Positions 18,827-31,886 of a DNA stretch of 64,000 bases are shown piece by piece; positions within the stretch are counted from its first letter, which is position 1, and each line of letters opens with the position of its first letter. The DNA is from Naematelia aurantialba (lineage: Eukaryota; Basidiomycota; Tremellomycetes; Tremellales; Naemateliaceae): contig JAKFAO010000001.1 of the NCBI GenBank assembly GCA_021527695.1, positions 620,001-684,000 of the forward strand, read 5' to 3'. The position numbers and the translations under genes are program-made. The notes beneath the pieces were generated by a model. That model did not search any database and was not told the DNA's origin. It saw only the letters and a program-made list of their open reading frames with translations.

Positions 18827-18913
18827 TTTCGGAGCCCCACATTTAGCTTCCCTGAGACTAACCTCCCTAGTCCTCGTACACAGCGACTCGAGTCAACGTC
18901 GACCTCAAGCAGC

Positions 18914-20964
18914 ATGGCCAGAGTAGACGGCATAATCACTCTCGACCCCAATGGGTATGTCCACTCTCTTCTATCTCCCCGTCAGCATGTCGAAACCCAT
19001 CTTGTTGGGCCGCGAAACGTCTGCTGAGTCGTTAGGAAACCGCTCATCACCTCACACTTTCCCTCGCATCCCCCGTCTTACCCGTCGGTGCATATTGACG
19101 CATACAACCATGCGGCCCGCAAGGCGAGACAGAATAACGAGGACCTCGAGGCGGTGTTGTGGGTGAACGTGATGGGTTCTGGAGGGATGACGGGGGTAGC
19201 GCTGTGCCATTTGGAGAGGGAGGGGTTGAAGTATCTAGTGCCTATTGGGCAAGAGGGTGAGTGTGTCGTGGCGACCCCTGTGCCGCCAGCATGCCCTCGT
19301 CACCATCCATATTCACCTCTCTGTCACATCATATTTGCAATACATGATGGACGGGATGGGCACCTGCAATTGACGGATTTATACCTACACCTCTGACCGC
19401 TATACTTTGTACCTGGACGGACGGAGCGACTGACCGTCGCAGTTAATCCCCTCTTTGCCTTTTCTTTCCTCGAGACCTTTCTCGATACGCTCACAGATTA
19501 CCTCGGCGAAGTCACGGAAACTACCATCAAAGACAACTTTGATATTGTATACATGGTGGGCTCACTTCCCTTGCCACGCTCGAGTCGTCAATCCCCCTGC
19601 CTGGGACCCTCGGCATGCTGACAGGTGCAGCTCATCGAGGAGATGCTGGACGAGGGCCACCCGATGACGATGGAGGCTGCGATGCTTAAGGACATTGTTC
19701 TTCCTCCATCTCTCATGCGCAAGCTCCTGAATGTCGCCGGTGTGTCAGGGTGAGTGTCAGACGTCTACCTCCCCGCCGGTTGTACACGCCGCATGCCACT
19801 GTATGAGAGTTCCACGCTAATGGCCACCAGCATGCAGGCACATACGACGACTCCCTTCACTGCCCCAATACCTTGGCGGAAACAAGGCGTGCGGCATACC
19901 AATAATGAGGTATACTTTGACATTGTCGAGTCACTCGACGCGATCATTGATCGGTCAGTCCATCGTGACGGAGTGTCCCAGGACCATGCTGATAGAATCT
20001 GTCTGTAGGAGAGGAAATGTCCTCGCGAGCGATGTGTGGGGAAGCATCAACTGCAACTCCAAGCTGTCGGGGAATCCGGATCTCCTGCTCAATCTGGGCA
20101 ACAGCAAAGTCATGACCAACTGCTCTTTCCATCCATGTATACGGTAAGTCTTGATGCATGATCATGCTGATGTACAGGTACAACAAGTGGTCGAGAGACG
20201 GAGTGCTGTCGTTCATACCTCCAGATGGGCGATTCAAGCTGCTCGAGTACCAGGGCGCTCCTGCACGGCGGGACATTCCATTTGCATTAAGAGCGGGAAT
20301 GGTTGTGGAAGACAGTGGCGGTCAGTCGACTCTGGGCGGAACTGCGGGTACAACCGTGATTAATGCTGATGCTGCCAAAGGCAAATTCTCACTAACACTT
20401 TCATCACGCACGAATCACCGCCCATTGGAGGATGTGGTGGTGTCCATATACCTTGGATCGGGTGCAACGGCGGTCAGCGCAACGGCAACGGGGGATCGGC
20501 GGCCAATGCATATGCACACCGGACCACTAGGAGCAGGCGTCAAGCGGGACGACCCATCGTCAGAAGGCTTTGCTGGTGGTGGGACATGGGAGTTTGACCC
20601 AAATACTCGGGTGAGTTCGCTTCGCCTTTGCTCTGAAGTCATTGACGCGCGCTCATGGGCGCAGTTACTGCGTTGGACAATACCGTCACTCGTGTCGAGT
20701 GAGAAGCCGGCCATTCTGACCGGTTCATTCACCTCCTCGTGAGCATACGTGGACAACCAGAGCTCAGTACATGGCTGACTCTGCTGGCCCAGCGATGCAC
20801 AACCTGTGCCCTCTCCTTCGTTCCAAGTTTCATTCAGTATCTCACAGTATCTATACACGAATCTCAAGGTCGAGCAGCTCAAGGTCCAAGGGGACGTCAT
20901 GTACAAGCCTTTCAAGGGGGTCAGGATGATTGCCCAGAGCGGTGCAGTCGAGGTAAGGTGGTAG
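18914..20964 (+). CDS. apm3: AP-3 adaptor complex, mu subunit
   Basis: The medium (mu) chain of the AP-3 clathrin-adaptor-like complex sorts cargo with tyrosine motifs from Golgi/endosome to the vacuole. Exons that sum to 479 codons in frame are 18914-18954, 19036-19256, 19443-19555, 19625-19749, 19831-19953, 20009-20143, 20178-20610, 20665-20738 and 20793-20964. The N-terminal longin-like part has FPSHPPSYPSVHIDAY and NPLFAFSFLETFLDTL. The C-terminal mu homology domain has PWRKQGVRHTNNEVYFD, FHPCIRYNKW and MYKPFKGVR. The intron 20144-20177 is only 34 nt. Length fits the family (about 480 residues). A copia LTR ends 87 bp before the ATG, so the promoter or 5' UTR has probably been altered. 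Confidence 0.93.
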
Positions 20965-21415
20965 ATACCAGGGGGATTGCATCACGGACAGCAGCAGGAA
21001 CTGCATCACAGGCTTCAAGCTGTATCATAGCTCATTGAATACACTGCATCGGGGGTCGGATGCATTGCATGGTATGGTAGTGTGGCCATGACGTGGCATA
21101 ATGTTGTTGGTGGCCCCGCGGTGGGATGTGGAGGCAGCTGACGTCGTTTGCTCATCACAAGACTAAACCTGTCCATAACATGTTGGTTGCCCCTCTTCCC
21201 GCGTCTCTTTGAGAGGCTCATCCACTCTCTTCACTTCATCGGAGAGACCGCTCGAGTGATATCTGGTGACTGGTTAGCATGGCCCGGTGAGCTCATCGCC
21301 CCGTTCTCACCCATGGTGATGCCTCTACCTTGACTCGCTTTGCGCCACCCTGCCCTTGCCTGCCGTTTCTAGCCTTTTGCCCTGCTGAGCTCCTGTCAGG
21401 GATCCGCCAGGCCTG
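20965..21415. other. Intergenic, 450 bp
   Basis: This should hold the 3' UTR of AP-3 mu and the promoter of the next plus-strand gene. I see no conserved element or repeat. Confidence 0.5.
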
Positions 21416-24349
21416 ATGGCGTCTTCCGAGCTCCGTGACCTATCGCTCCAGCCGTCGAGTGTGCGAGCAGCATGTCTCACGATCATCCATCCGCAACTGC
21501 GTGACCTTGTCCTTCCTTTAGAACGGGGCCATGTGCTCTACCCTCGTGGGACGGGATTGGAGGAGCAGCAATGGGAGCAGCCTGATATGGACGTGGACAC
21601 AGGAATGCAACATATCGTACGTCCCCTGATGCATGGTGCATCTGCCCGTGGGAAGGCCGCGCCCGAGCGGGCAAGAGGAAGCGGAGAAAGGAGACAGCGA
21701 GACGGAGCGCTGACCATGTAGACGCCTAGCCGAACGCGCACCTTTGCCAGGCTGGGATTCGTGCCAAACTGCCTTACCGCAAGGTAAGCCTTTTGCGCAT
21801 CGCGTCCCACCTGCACGCATCTGATTGTCTGTTCGCAGCGGCGGCATCCTTGCGTGCGGCGGCCAGCACGGCGAGCTGTACATGACGGCGTTGCCGGCAA
21901 GCAAAGCGGGTCCAGAGGGCCGGTTTTCGCGTCCCTCCGTCAAGCCGTTCACCGTCAATGTGACCCTGCCAACGCGGTCTATCAACAACTCGATGGTCAT
22001 CCTGCCTGGCTGGCCAGACGAATGGCGTCAGCGCGAGCGGGAGAAGCGACTAGGCTACTTGGGCATGGCGGCGGCTGAGGAGGGGGAGGACGGAGAGGGA
22101 GGTGATGGATTGCCTGATGTGGAAGAGGACAGTGACGAAGATGAGAAGCGGGATGATTCGGACGACGACGAGCAGATGGACTTGGACGATGACGTGCCGG
22201 TTGGCAGTCCTGCGTCGTCAGTCGCTACATACCCCAACACTGTCCCATTTCTGCACGCTCCTCGCATTCCCCAACTCTCCCCTCCCACCACGTCTATTGA
22301 GATCCCCACCATAACCGCGCGCCGCTCCACATCGTTCTCATCGCATTCGCACATTCGAGAAACGCCCCGCGACAGGTCCCCACGAGCCTCTTCCTCCAGC
22401 ATCGAACGACAACGACCGGGTCATCCACCTATCCAATACGTCACTTCGCGCCCACGCTCGCAATCACACGCATCCACCTCTCCATCTGCTTCCACGTCGT
22501 CGTTCTGGCCCAGTGAGGTCCCCCGGGCCGATCCGCGATCGGGCGACGTCTTGGGCTCAAAGTCAAAGCCCTCGCGTCACCGACGACGGCTGCTGGACGA
22601 GCCGCGACTGCTCATCTCGAACAATGACCAGACGGTGAAAATGTTTTCTTTGCGCCAAGCTGAGAAGGGGTCGGCGCGATCTGATCGCACATATGAGCAG
22701 ATCCCCGCTGGATCGCGTCTCCAGCCCGAAACGTCGGCAATGAGGCAGACTGCTGAATTTGATCAGCAGCGACTCACACTGCATCAGGACGCAGCAAGGA
22801 TTCGTCGTGCTGCCGAGCGGGAGGAGATGCGGACGCGTCACGCTCTTGCGCAAGATCAGGACGCACGAGAGCAGGAGTTGTTTGCACGCTTGCTTCCCCG
22901 TGCGTCGGTTCCGCCTCCACGACCGACTTTCGGATCAAGTTTCGGATGGGACCGGATTGCGATTAACGAAGGACTCGAGGCGAATGACGCGACCATCCGT
23001 GCGGACTCTGAATTGCGCGAGTTTGAGAGAATTATAGGCATGAGGATCGGTTCCTCGTCTTCAAATCGGCAGGAAGAGAGCAGGACCCTGCCCCCGGTAC
23101 CACATTACACTCACAAGATCAAGGGTGTGGAGCGCAAGCTCGCTAAAGTGGGCGGCACGAGATTCAAAGATCCCGTCAATCACTGTGGGTCGTCTCTGCT
23201 AGGGAGGTGCATACACCGTATTCTGATGCGGGGATAGCCTCATTGAGTCCGGATCTGCGCACCATGGTCTCGGTTGGCGATTCGACAGATGTATGCCTAT
23301 TCGAAGTCATTGAAGGCGGCCGAGAGTTCCGGAAGATTGGCGTATACTCTGGTAATCCCCCCTTTCCCTGTTTACGGATCTGAGCTGAAGCTCAAAGCTG
23401 CCACTGATTCGGGTTTCTCGACCGCTTGGAGTAAAGATGGGCGCAAATTCGCTGTGGCTAGTCAAGGTGAGGGCGTCGATGCACTCTACGATATGAGCTG
23501 ATCCCTGCAGATGGCCAGGTAACAGTTTGGGACCATCGGTGCGCTTCCTCTTGACTCTCCCCTAGGTGAGGCCAACTAGCTGACGGCTGCTCCGTAACAG
23601 CTCGTCACACCCCATGGCCATCTTCCATACTTCCACAGCGCATCCTCAGCAACGAACCCCGTCGTTCGCCGAGGACCTCGCCGACTCGCATGACTACGGC
23701 ACGTATCTCGGGAGCGGTCTTGGGATCAGTGGAATGCGTGCTCCCTTGGAGACACGGCCGCTCCTCGTCGATCCTCTCACGGGCGATACGCGCACAGGCA
23801 CGTCGTCGAGCGGAAAGGAGGCGGCTCGGGTGGTCAAGTTCTCGCCAATGGGCAGCTCACGGGACCTCATGGTGTTTTCCGAGGTTTGTCTTTGCAGTCT
23901 TTGTAGCTTCACCTGCCGCTGCCCTCTGCATCTTCACTTGCCCTCTGCAGCTTCACTTGCCCTCTGCAGCTTCACTTGCCCTCTGCAGCTTCACTTGCCC
24001 TCTGCATCTTCACCCAGCTCTCCAGCCCTCGAGATTGGAAGAAGTACATTTCGCGAGATTGGAAAAGATAGCTGACATGGTTGAACTATAGGAAAATTCA
24101 AATCTCCATATCATCGACGCGCGGACATTCGACACCCACGTAATCGTGCCTGTACCGTACACGGAGCCAGGCGAGCCGACGATGCCACCACATCACCGCC
24201 AGGGGATCGACGGCGGGACGGTCGGTATTGCCGGCGTCGCGTTTGACCCGACGGGCGACTGGCTGTACTCGGGCACGGAACGGACGGTCGTCGAGTGGGA
24301 TCTGCGGCGGCTCGGCGGTGGGGAGGGCGGGACATGGGGTCTGGTCTGA
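21416..24349 (+). CDS. WD-repeat protein, DUF2415-like, function unknown
   Basis: Eight exons sum to 787 codons in frame: 21416-21616, 21722-21783, 21839-23184, 23238-23351, 23398-23466, 23511-23538, 23601-23883 and 24092-24349. The protein has beta-propeller repeats: GGILACGGQHGELYM, LLISNNDQTVKMFSL, NHSSLSPDLRTMVSVGDS, FSTAWSKDGRKFAVASQ with GQVTVWD, and VAFDPTGDWLYSG with TVVEWDLRRL. A long acidic and Ser-rich insert (about 22070-22550) and a charged helical insert interrupt the propeller. The conserved NHSSLSPDLR region resembles the short fungal DUF2415 motif; this assignment is from memory and moderate. The last intron carries four or five copies of CTTCACTTGCCCTCTGCAG. Confidence 0.82.
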
Positions 24350-24964
24350 TAGCCTGGAACATGCTGAGTACCGTGTGGTGTTGTTTACTCCATGGGCTTT
24401 GGTTTACTCCACTCGCTCGGTTTTAGTCTATTAGCTTGTATGGTGCTGACTCTTGGCTCGTGGTTGGGGGCGATGGTGTGGGCACGATTGGGGTGATGCT
24501 GGATGCTGGTTGTTCTACGATTGTCCGGGGTGGCTTGATGGACGTTTACATATCGTGTCGCATTGTCAATACTGGGTGGTTCCGAGATGCACCATCACAT
24601 GTTCTTGGCCTTTCCCCAGACCTGCGAGCTCCCATCACATGTGTACTATATCAGCCTGACAGATGTAGAGTGTGGAGTACAGCACCATGTGGAGCACAAT
24701 ACGATGGAGCACAGTACGATGTAGACGAATGTGGACTTGGGATGCATGTATACAACGTCAAGATATCTAGAGTAGCATACCAGGGTATAGAAGCATGCGG
24801 GATATACAGTGCGAACCGCAACCTCACTCTCAACCTCAAGCTCAACCTCGACCTCAACCTCACTCTTAACTTCAATCTCAACCTCAACCCCAACCCCAAC
24901 CTCAACCTCGACCTCGACCAACCTACGCTCAACTGGAATGAAAACAACAGATAACCTGCACGCA
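24350..24964. other. Convergent intergenic region with AACCTC minisatellite
   Basis: This lies between the stops of the WD-repeat gene and rev3. At 24818-24924 there is a degenerate tandem array of AACCTC/AACCCC/GACCTC hexamers. It is not the TTAGGG-type telomere repeat. The array can be read through on both strands, but the products are low complexity. Confidence 0.75.
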
Positions 24965-27900
24965 TCACCACTCCTGCGCAGACGCAAAATACGCCTTGTC
25001 CAGCACGACAATCTCGTCGCCGCCGTCCGCCTGATCCGCCACTTGCAGCCTCGCTAGCACGCCTCTCACATCGGCGAGATCGTCCACATCCCTCTGCGCC
25101 TGTACGCGGCCATACAGCACTGGACAGTCGATCGAATCGCACAGGATCCGGTCGGCCACTGGAGTAGCGGAACACGACGCGCACATCTTGTGCAGCGATG
25201 CCAGCTTTTCTTCGGCCAGGTGTTGCCGCGACAGCAGCGAGTGTGTCGTCGTCGATGGGTCCGACATGCACTCTGCACACACGACTAGGACGGCTCAGCA
25301 ACGTCCACTTCCGTGTCCCTGCCAGCGGGCTGGGTATGAGTGAAGCGATAATGACAACGTGAAGGACTTGTTGCGAGTGATGTGGCAGTGAGGACGCGGG
25401 AATTGCTCACCATCGGAAGACTCCACGCCGCAGACCACACAGTGGCTGGAACGGAAGTGCGAATCGATCCTCATCCCCCCCACCGTGGCCCGGTCGTACC
25501 TGCCGGCTCGTTTCGTCCTCGGCATCGAATCGTACCAGCTCTCAACGTCCGCACCGACGAGGTTGAAGATCCGTGAGAGCGGCGGAATGAGCAGGTTCCG
25601 GATATAGTATTCCGCATCGATACCGAGCGACCGATTCGCCAGCATCTCCTCTGGCATGCGGGCGCGATCGATGAGACGGCGTCCCTCGGCATTCGATACG
25701 ATGTACGGCACCCGTTCGGCATATTGCGGCTCGTCTCGCGGATCTTTCAAGATACGCCGATATGCGACAGCCGCACCGGGTGGAGGCACCCCCTTGTCCC
25801 TGACTCCATCAACCATTGCGTCTCGTGCTAGCCAAGAGCACCTGGACCTACGAATACGACCCAAGACGAACCTCCTTGGCGACGATGAAATCCTGCATCG
25901 AAACTCTGCCTTGCAAGATCTTTGTCCACTCTTGCCGGCAGAACTCCTTGATCTGCGAAAGATCCTGTGTCCGAAACAAGAGTCTACTCGGTTCAGCATC
26001 TACCGGGCGGACTGTCCGAAGCTCACTTGAGGCACACTTCCTCCATCTTCTGTTGAGCGGGGAACCCGTCTCTGCGGATCGTTTCGATTCCCTTGGCGTC
26101 GAACACTGGCTCTGTTTCATCCGGATGCTCGTACTTGAACCCGACATATCGCTTCTTGGCCATAAGTATGGAACCCATGTAGACCTGACGAGACATCAGC
26201 TTACAGAAAGGGACGTCTAACTGCATCAGCTGACCTTTTCGAATTTGAGCTTGACGGGCTTTGGGTTCATGGCCGTGACCGTGTCGGCTATGTCGTTTCC
26301 AATCTTGAATGCTTGCTCTTTGGTTCGCCCAGGCAACGCGATGAACAGTGAATCTGTGTCGCCATAGACGACTTGGGCGCCCCAATCAGCTCGAGAGTGA
26401 ATCAGCTCTTGCGCCTTCTCCAGCGTCTCGCGGCCTGTCTGAACGATGGAATCGGCGACCTCAATACAGGGCATTCGCCCAGAGTAGGTTGCGCTCGTGT
26501 AGCCGTACGTCACGTTCTGGGCGCACTCAGTACATGATCACTTGTTGAGTGGGGAAACACACCGCCATGAGCTTGAGACCAAGTTGTCGTGCATTGAGCA
26601 ACTGCAACAGGGACTGAAGCACGTTAGCTGGCGCGACCATCATAGCCAACAGCCTATAGCTGACCTTGTCTGCTCTCGCACTCTTCATGGAGTGTTTCAC
26701 CATGACACGCGTGTCAAGGATCTCGCCGAGCATCTTGGCCAACAAGCTCTTCCTGACGGCTGGCTTGACAAAGATCATCCCGTTAGGGGTCACTATATTG
26801 CTCAGCGTGAAATACACGCCGCAACAGCGCACAATCACCGCTTACCTGTCAGATAATCCTTCAACAGCTCCAACAGACCATCGGCAACTTTCAACTCGGT
26901 GAAGCCGAACTTGTCTGTCCCCTTGAACTTCTCCACTCTGCCCAAACACGTAGAGAAGCAAATATTGTACGCAATCATCACGGATGGGTACAAACTCTGA
27001 AAGTCGAGCACGAGAATAGGGTGGTTGTAGTACTTGGACTCGGGTTCGGCAATGAGCGGGACAGCAAATGGTGCGTTCTGCAGCCCAACTTGCTGTTTCG
27101 AGGGCGATACCAGGACGAAGGATTCGGGTTTGGCGATCCGAAACATGAATGACTCGACTTTGAATTGGGATCCTCGGAACATGACTGACGCAAAGTCGAC
27201 GCCAAAAACCCGGGCAAATTCACTATACACCCTCACGATCAGCATTCGAGACGAGTCGAGACGGAACATGGGAGACTTGCGCATTCTTGGTGATGATCTC
27301 GGCCTTGTCAATGATCTCCATGTAGATGACCACTCGTTGAAAAACATACTTGAGTACTCGATGCGTGTGGGTTGGTATCTTGCTCTTCCACAGCGCGGTC
27401 AAGTTGGCGGAAGAATAATGCGGTATTCTGCCTATAAGCTTCAAATCGGGAGAGTAATACAGAAAAGTCAAGCAGGAGACCGGGAGGACAACGGACCTTT
27501 GGTGGAGTAGATGAAACACCACGTTTTCGAAAGTGTACTGCGTGAGATTCACTTCTGACCTGCAAATCCTCCAGATGTTGAGTACGTGACGACCAGAGAC
27601 CTTGAAGGTCGACGTATGAGTAGCCGAGTAGAAATCCTTCTTCGGCCCAGCATGTCCAGACACGACTCTTGACAGCTGCTCCATCAAGTCGACACCTAAG
27701 ACGTCGAATCAGCAACAGAAATGCAGGCGCACAATACACTCACTAAAGGCCTGCTCGGCTCTGGAAGCAAGGTAGCCCCATGAGCTATTGTGGAGCTCCC
27801 ATCCTGCCAGGACATCCGGGTCCCACGCTTTGACCATGTCGATGATAGTGTTGAACAGATCCAGCTCTGTGTCGACAAACGTGCACGGGATGCCTTCCAG

Positions 27901-30900
27901 CTGAACCCGCTCCCTCCGACTTTGAGAGCTCGCCACCACAACGTAGCCCGCATAGTACCCTTGGTGAGTGGTCGTGTCGGGAAGAGAGTCATCTTCGTTC
28001 TGGTAGCAAAAGAACACGGCAGTAACTTCGTCTTTCTCGGGATCGGGAAGCAGCTGATGGCGAGATTTGGCAAAGACTTCGAGGGCCAGCACCGACATGT
28101 TCTGCGATTCTCGATTGGAGGCTTCCGTCTTCTTCTTTTGAGAATATTTGAAGCCGTACTTGTTCTTTTGGGTAGGGAATTCCAGTTGTGAAGTAAGTTG
28201 AGCGCGTTGAGATGCTAACGGCGCCCAGTCAGCCAACCACGTCCACGGAATGAAAGGAGATGAATCACCTCTTGCTCGGATATCCGCATCGATCTTTTCG
28301 CACCATTGTGTTACCTGGAAGAGAGGCGGTGGCCGCAGTACATACTCCCAGCCGTACCTTGATCTCTCCACCTCGAATTTTTTCGACTTCAGCCATCTCT
28401 TGCTTCCCGTCGTACTAAACTCAAAATCCGGGAGCTCTGATACCGTTTTACCTTTGAGCGTGAACATCCGTCCGGCAAACATCTTTGGCCGTGGAGGTAC
28501 GTCGGCGGAATTCGAAAAATGCGGATCCTGATATATCACCGAGGGTAACCCCATATCCTCCATCTCGGAAAGATCTCGGGCGAGCGGTGGAAGCGCTCGG
28601 GGTTGCCAAGCGGTACTTGAGAGCATTTGAGCAGTCGAACCAGACCCGTCAGTTGGCTCAGAAGCCTTCGAGTTCAGCGTATCTCCGCTGGCAACCGGGA
28701 CTGCTTGACTAGCTCCCTCCTCTTCGGGAGGGGACGGGCCATGCTCGCTAGGCGAAGCAAGGCGCACACGTTTCCTCTCCCGGCCTCCACTCGTATCGGC
28801 TTCAACTGTAGATTCCGGAGAGAGCACATGCGGGCTGTCCAGAAGAGTAGGACTCGGAGGCCGGCGCTTGCCGGAGCCGGCGGTCGGAGAGAGACCGTCG
28901 TTGGTTGTGCTGATGTTTGTGCTCTTCGTGCCAGTGGTGGAGGCTGCAGATTTCGCAAATTCCCGTAACTTCAACTGCCTGGCAGGGGGCATCGCTGGAT
29001 CAGACAATTTGCCAGTCGGTCCTTTGACATCTAGCTCCTCCATCTTTGGCTTGATGTCGTCGATTGCAGCATTGAGATCCCTCCCGACGCCGGTTTTCGG
29101 GGGCAAGCTCGGTGTAGGGGTGGACTCTCGGTCTTCTCCATCCGGAGATACAGTCAATCTGCTCAGAGACCGTCTAGCTGGCGTGAGAACGACTGTGCCT
29201 GGAAGAGGCAGCCCGGGCCTTCTAGCTGTCGAGTACGGCGACGGCACAGACTGTCGATTCCGGGCAAAAACATTTCGAACAAGGGACGTTGGTGTAGTGT
29301 TCTTTTGACCGGCCGGACTTTTGACTTTACTCGGCGTGCGGAGCCGTTCATCGAAAGGGTTGGATCCAGTAGAGATCGAGACCGAAGATCGATCGATAAT
29401 AGTGCTGTTCAACTTCAGTTCACCGGCACCACAGTATGAGGCAAGTATGCCTACTCACCTCAGATCACCTAGACCAGCCTGTTCACGAAGTCTCTGGTCC
29501 CTCCGAAACCTGCGCGAATCGAGCCCATCGCTTGCAGAAGATACCGTGGTAGGCGTGACTGAGGCGCCGTGACCTCGCCGCCGGGGCGTACTCTCTGCAC
29601 TGCCCAGGCCATTCGCCACAGTCCTTCGGAACAGCTCATCAAGTTCTCCTTCGTCCAAATCATCAAAATCATCTCCGTCCACATCCTCACCCTGATTCCG
29701 CTTTACCGGGACTTGGGTGGCGCGAAATCGCAAACCTTCATCTGCATGTTGTCTTGCGTCCTGCTCGTGGCGCTGTCGTTCCGCATCCTCCAAGTCTTCG
29801 TCTTCTTCATTGATGACATCTCGCTGAACCATGCGAGAGTTTACGTCGACGGTGATGTCCAGCGGCTGGCCCTGCGAAAGCTGCGAAGTTGCAAAGGCGT
29901 CAAAGGGGTTCTCCTCGTCAGACGAGTAGGCAGGATCAATGTCGCCATTTCCGAGGTTTACATCATGCTCGTGCGGTTTCTGTTCAGGCAAGGGAGTAGG
30001 TGGGCGTGAGGACAGTTCAACTTTGGCGCGTGCCGGTGAAGGCAGGTCGGTTGGCGGTGAGGTGGGAGCCACGACAGACGAAGCCCCTTTCTCGGATCGT
30101 TTTGACCGGTGGGAGCGTTGTGTCGACGTAGATCCCTTGAACGGTTTGGGCCAATGTGCCGAGACCGCCTCAAAAGTGGTCAAGACCCACTGTGCAACGT
30201 GAGTAAGTTGATCCGCGTTCGGATGAGATCATCTTGCCTTGTCGTATTTCCGCTTTTCTCCATTCTTGCCGGCCGAGATATCAGCAATGAAGCGCTGGAA
30301 AGACAGCTGTCCCTTTTTCTCCCTTTCGTCCTTCATCCTCTCCTCGATCATTGCCCAGAGCTCGTCCGTGATCTTCCAGTCCCCACCCTTGTTCTGCTTC
30401 CTCGCTGCATCACCAGTCAGATACCCCAACTCCTCTCTGCTCCGCCCGCCCATCCCGCCTGAGCCTGGCATCATAGCCGCTTCGCTCAGACTCAGACCCT
30501 TGGCGAGCCGCCGACGCCGCTCGTCTTCCCACAATTCGGCGACGGCAGGAACGAGCTTTTCGTCCGGGTCCAGCGGGGAGTGCAGGAGCTCGATGAAGTC
30601 GTGATGCAGTTTGCGCGGTTTCAGGCGGCGGCGATTCATAATATGATGTGGCAGCACGTCAATCTCCAGAGGGGTGTAGGTATCTTTTGAAGGAGAGAGG
30701 CTGTCGGGATAGAGCATGGACGCCGGGGTAGTTAGCGTGTTGAAGAGGTCCAGTGGGGCTCGTGGGTCAGGCGGATCATCGTATGGATCCCCGTCTGTGG
30801 CCCGTCAGCCATCGGAGAAACTCACGGAGAGGGTACCGATAACGAGGACGTACCGGGGAGAGGTTCTCTGAAAGTGCCGCCGCCGAGGTCTAGCCAGCCG

Positions 30901-31532
30901 CAGCCGTAGAGGTCGAAGTCGCACATGAACTGCAGGACGTGGCTCAAATGAGCTTCGTGGGGCTGCCACTCGCGGCCGAGCACAACCGGCTTTCTGAGCT
31001 GCTCGAGAGCCACGAACATTCTTGCCGGGTTCACGAGCGACACCTTGAGAAAGTAGCTGTAGCCAATATGGTAGCCGTAGAACGGGACGCCCTTGACCAG
31101 CATCACCGACACGACGTGTAGGTGTCGCGGGTCCGTGCCGCCGCCGGTCTTCGACGTACTTGACGGACCGGTGGGGTTCTGCCGCATCGCGAGACATATG
31201 GCGTGGTTCAGCGAGACCGCGAACCGCTGGCACAGCTTGATCACGCGTTCGGGCCGTAGCGGGTCCGACGAGTCCATCGGGAACGGCACGAAGAGGTACG
31301 GGTAACACAGGTGGATATTGGCGCAGATCTTCTGCAGCCCCGGTGTCGTGCCGAATATCCGCAGGACAGGCATGTGTTGCGGTAGTGTTCCCGGAGGGAT
31401 GGCCGTCGCGAGATTCGAAGGCACGTAGAACCGCGCGAGAGAGGCAAGCGGGGCAGACATTGTGGACGTGATGTGTGTGATCCGGAGCCGGACCACAGGC
31501 TCGTCGGCACCAGGAGGTTCGAGAGACGACAT
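24965..31532 (-). CDS. rev3: DNA polymerase zeta catalytic subunit
   Basis: This B-family translesion polymerase extends from mismatched or damaged primer ends. The start at 31532 (MSSLEPPG) is followed by the Rev3 N-terminal domain (MPVLRIFG, HLCYPYLFVPF, FYGYHIGYSYFLKV). A long Ser/Pro/Lys-rich central region follows (about 30180-28250), then the exonuclease-like domain (PDVLAGWELHNSSWG), polymerase motif A (DFQSLYPSVMIAYN, about 26990), motif B region (NVTYGYTSA) and motif C (YGDTDS, about 26370). The C-terminus has the two zinc modules. CysA is CVVC...CAEC. CysB is C-x2-C-x10-C-x4-C (CASC...C...C), which holds an Fe-S cluster and binds Rev7 partners in known polymerases. There are many small introns; exon edges were not all fixed. 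Its promoter lies in the 354 bp behind mrs2. Confidence 0.94.
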
Positions 31533-31886
31533 CTCGTGGTATCTTCCAGATTGAATCTAGCCAGGCGAGGGTGCCATTATAGCTGGCTGCAGCGGACGTG
31601 GTCAGTGTCGAAATGGAAGATGAGCAAATCCAGAGGGAACATGAACCACACCTCGATCAGTATCGCTGTCACCGCCAGAACGACGGAGGTGGAGGTGGTT
31701 GCCACCCGGGTCCCCAATCCGCAATTCTTGTCGTTCTTGCCAGAGACGGGTAACCATTCATGTAGAAGGACGATACAGAGCCAACAACCATGCGCTACGG
31801 ATACAGTCCCACACAAGGTCGTCAAAGATCATCTCCCGACACCCCATCACCCTCACACTCCGCTAACCTCTAAGTTCCCGACACAT
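31533..31886. other. Intergenic, rev3 promoter and mrs2 3' end
   Basis: This is 354 bp between two minus-strand genes. A hydrophobic minus-strand frame at 31577-31825 has no recognisable counterpart, and I treat it as chance. Confidence 0.4.

Noticed and set aside
24818..24924. Interstitial telomere repeat
   Set aside because: Hexamers are AACCTC/GACCTC, not TTAGGG/CCCTAA, and the array is degenerate.
24651..25301. Long minus-strand frame downstream of rev3
   Set aside because: Overlaps the rev3 C-terminus in another frame and then reads the AACCTC array; no motif.
31577..31825. Small membrane protein on the minus strand between rev3 and mrs2
   Set aside because: One hydrophobic stretch but no recognisable motif, no splice support and position in an obvious promoter/3' UTR gap.
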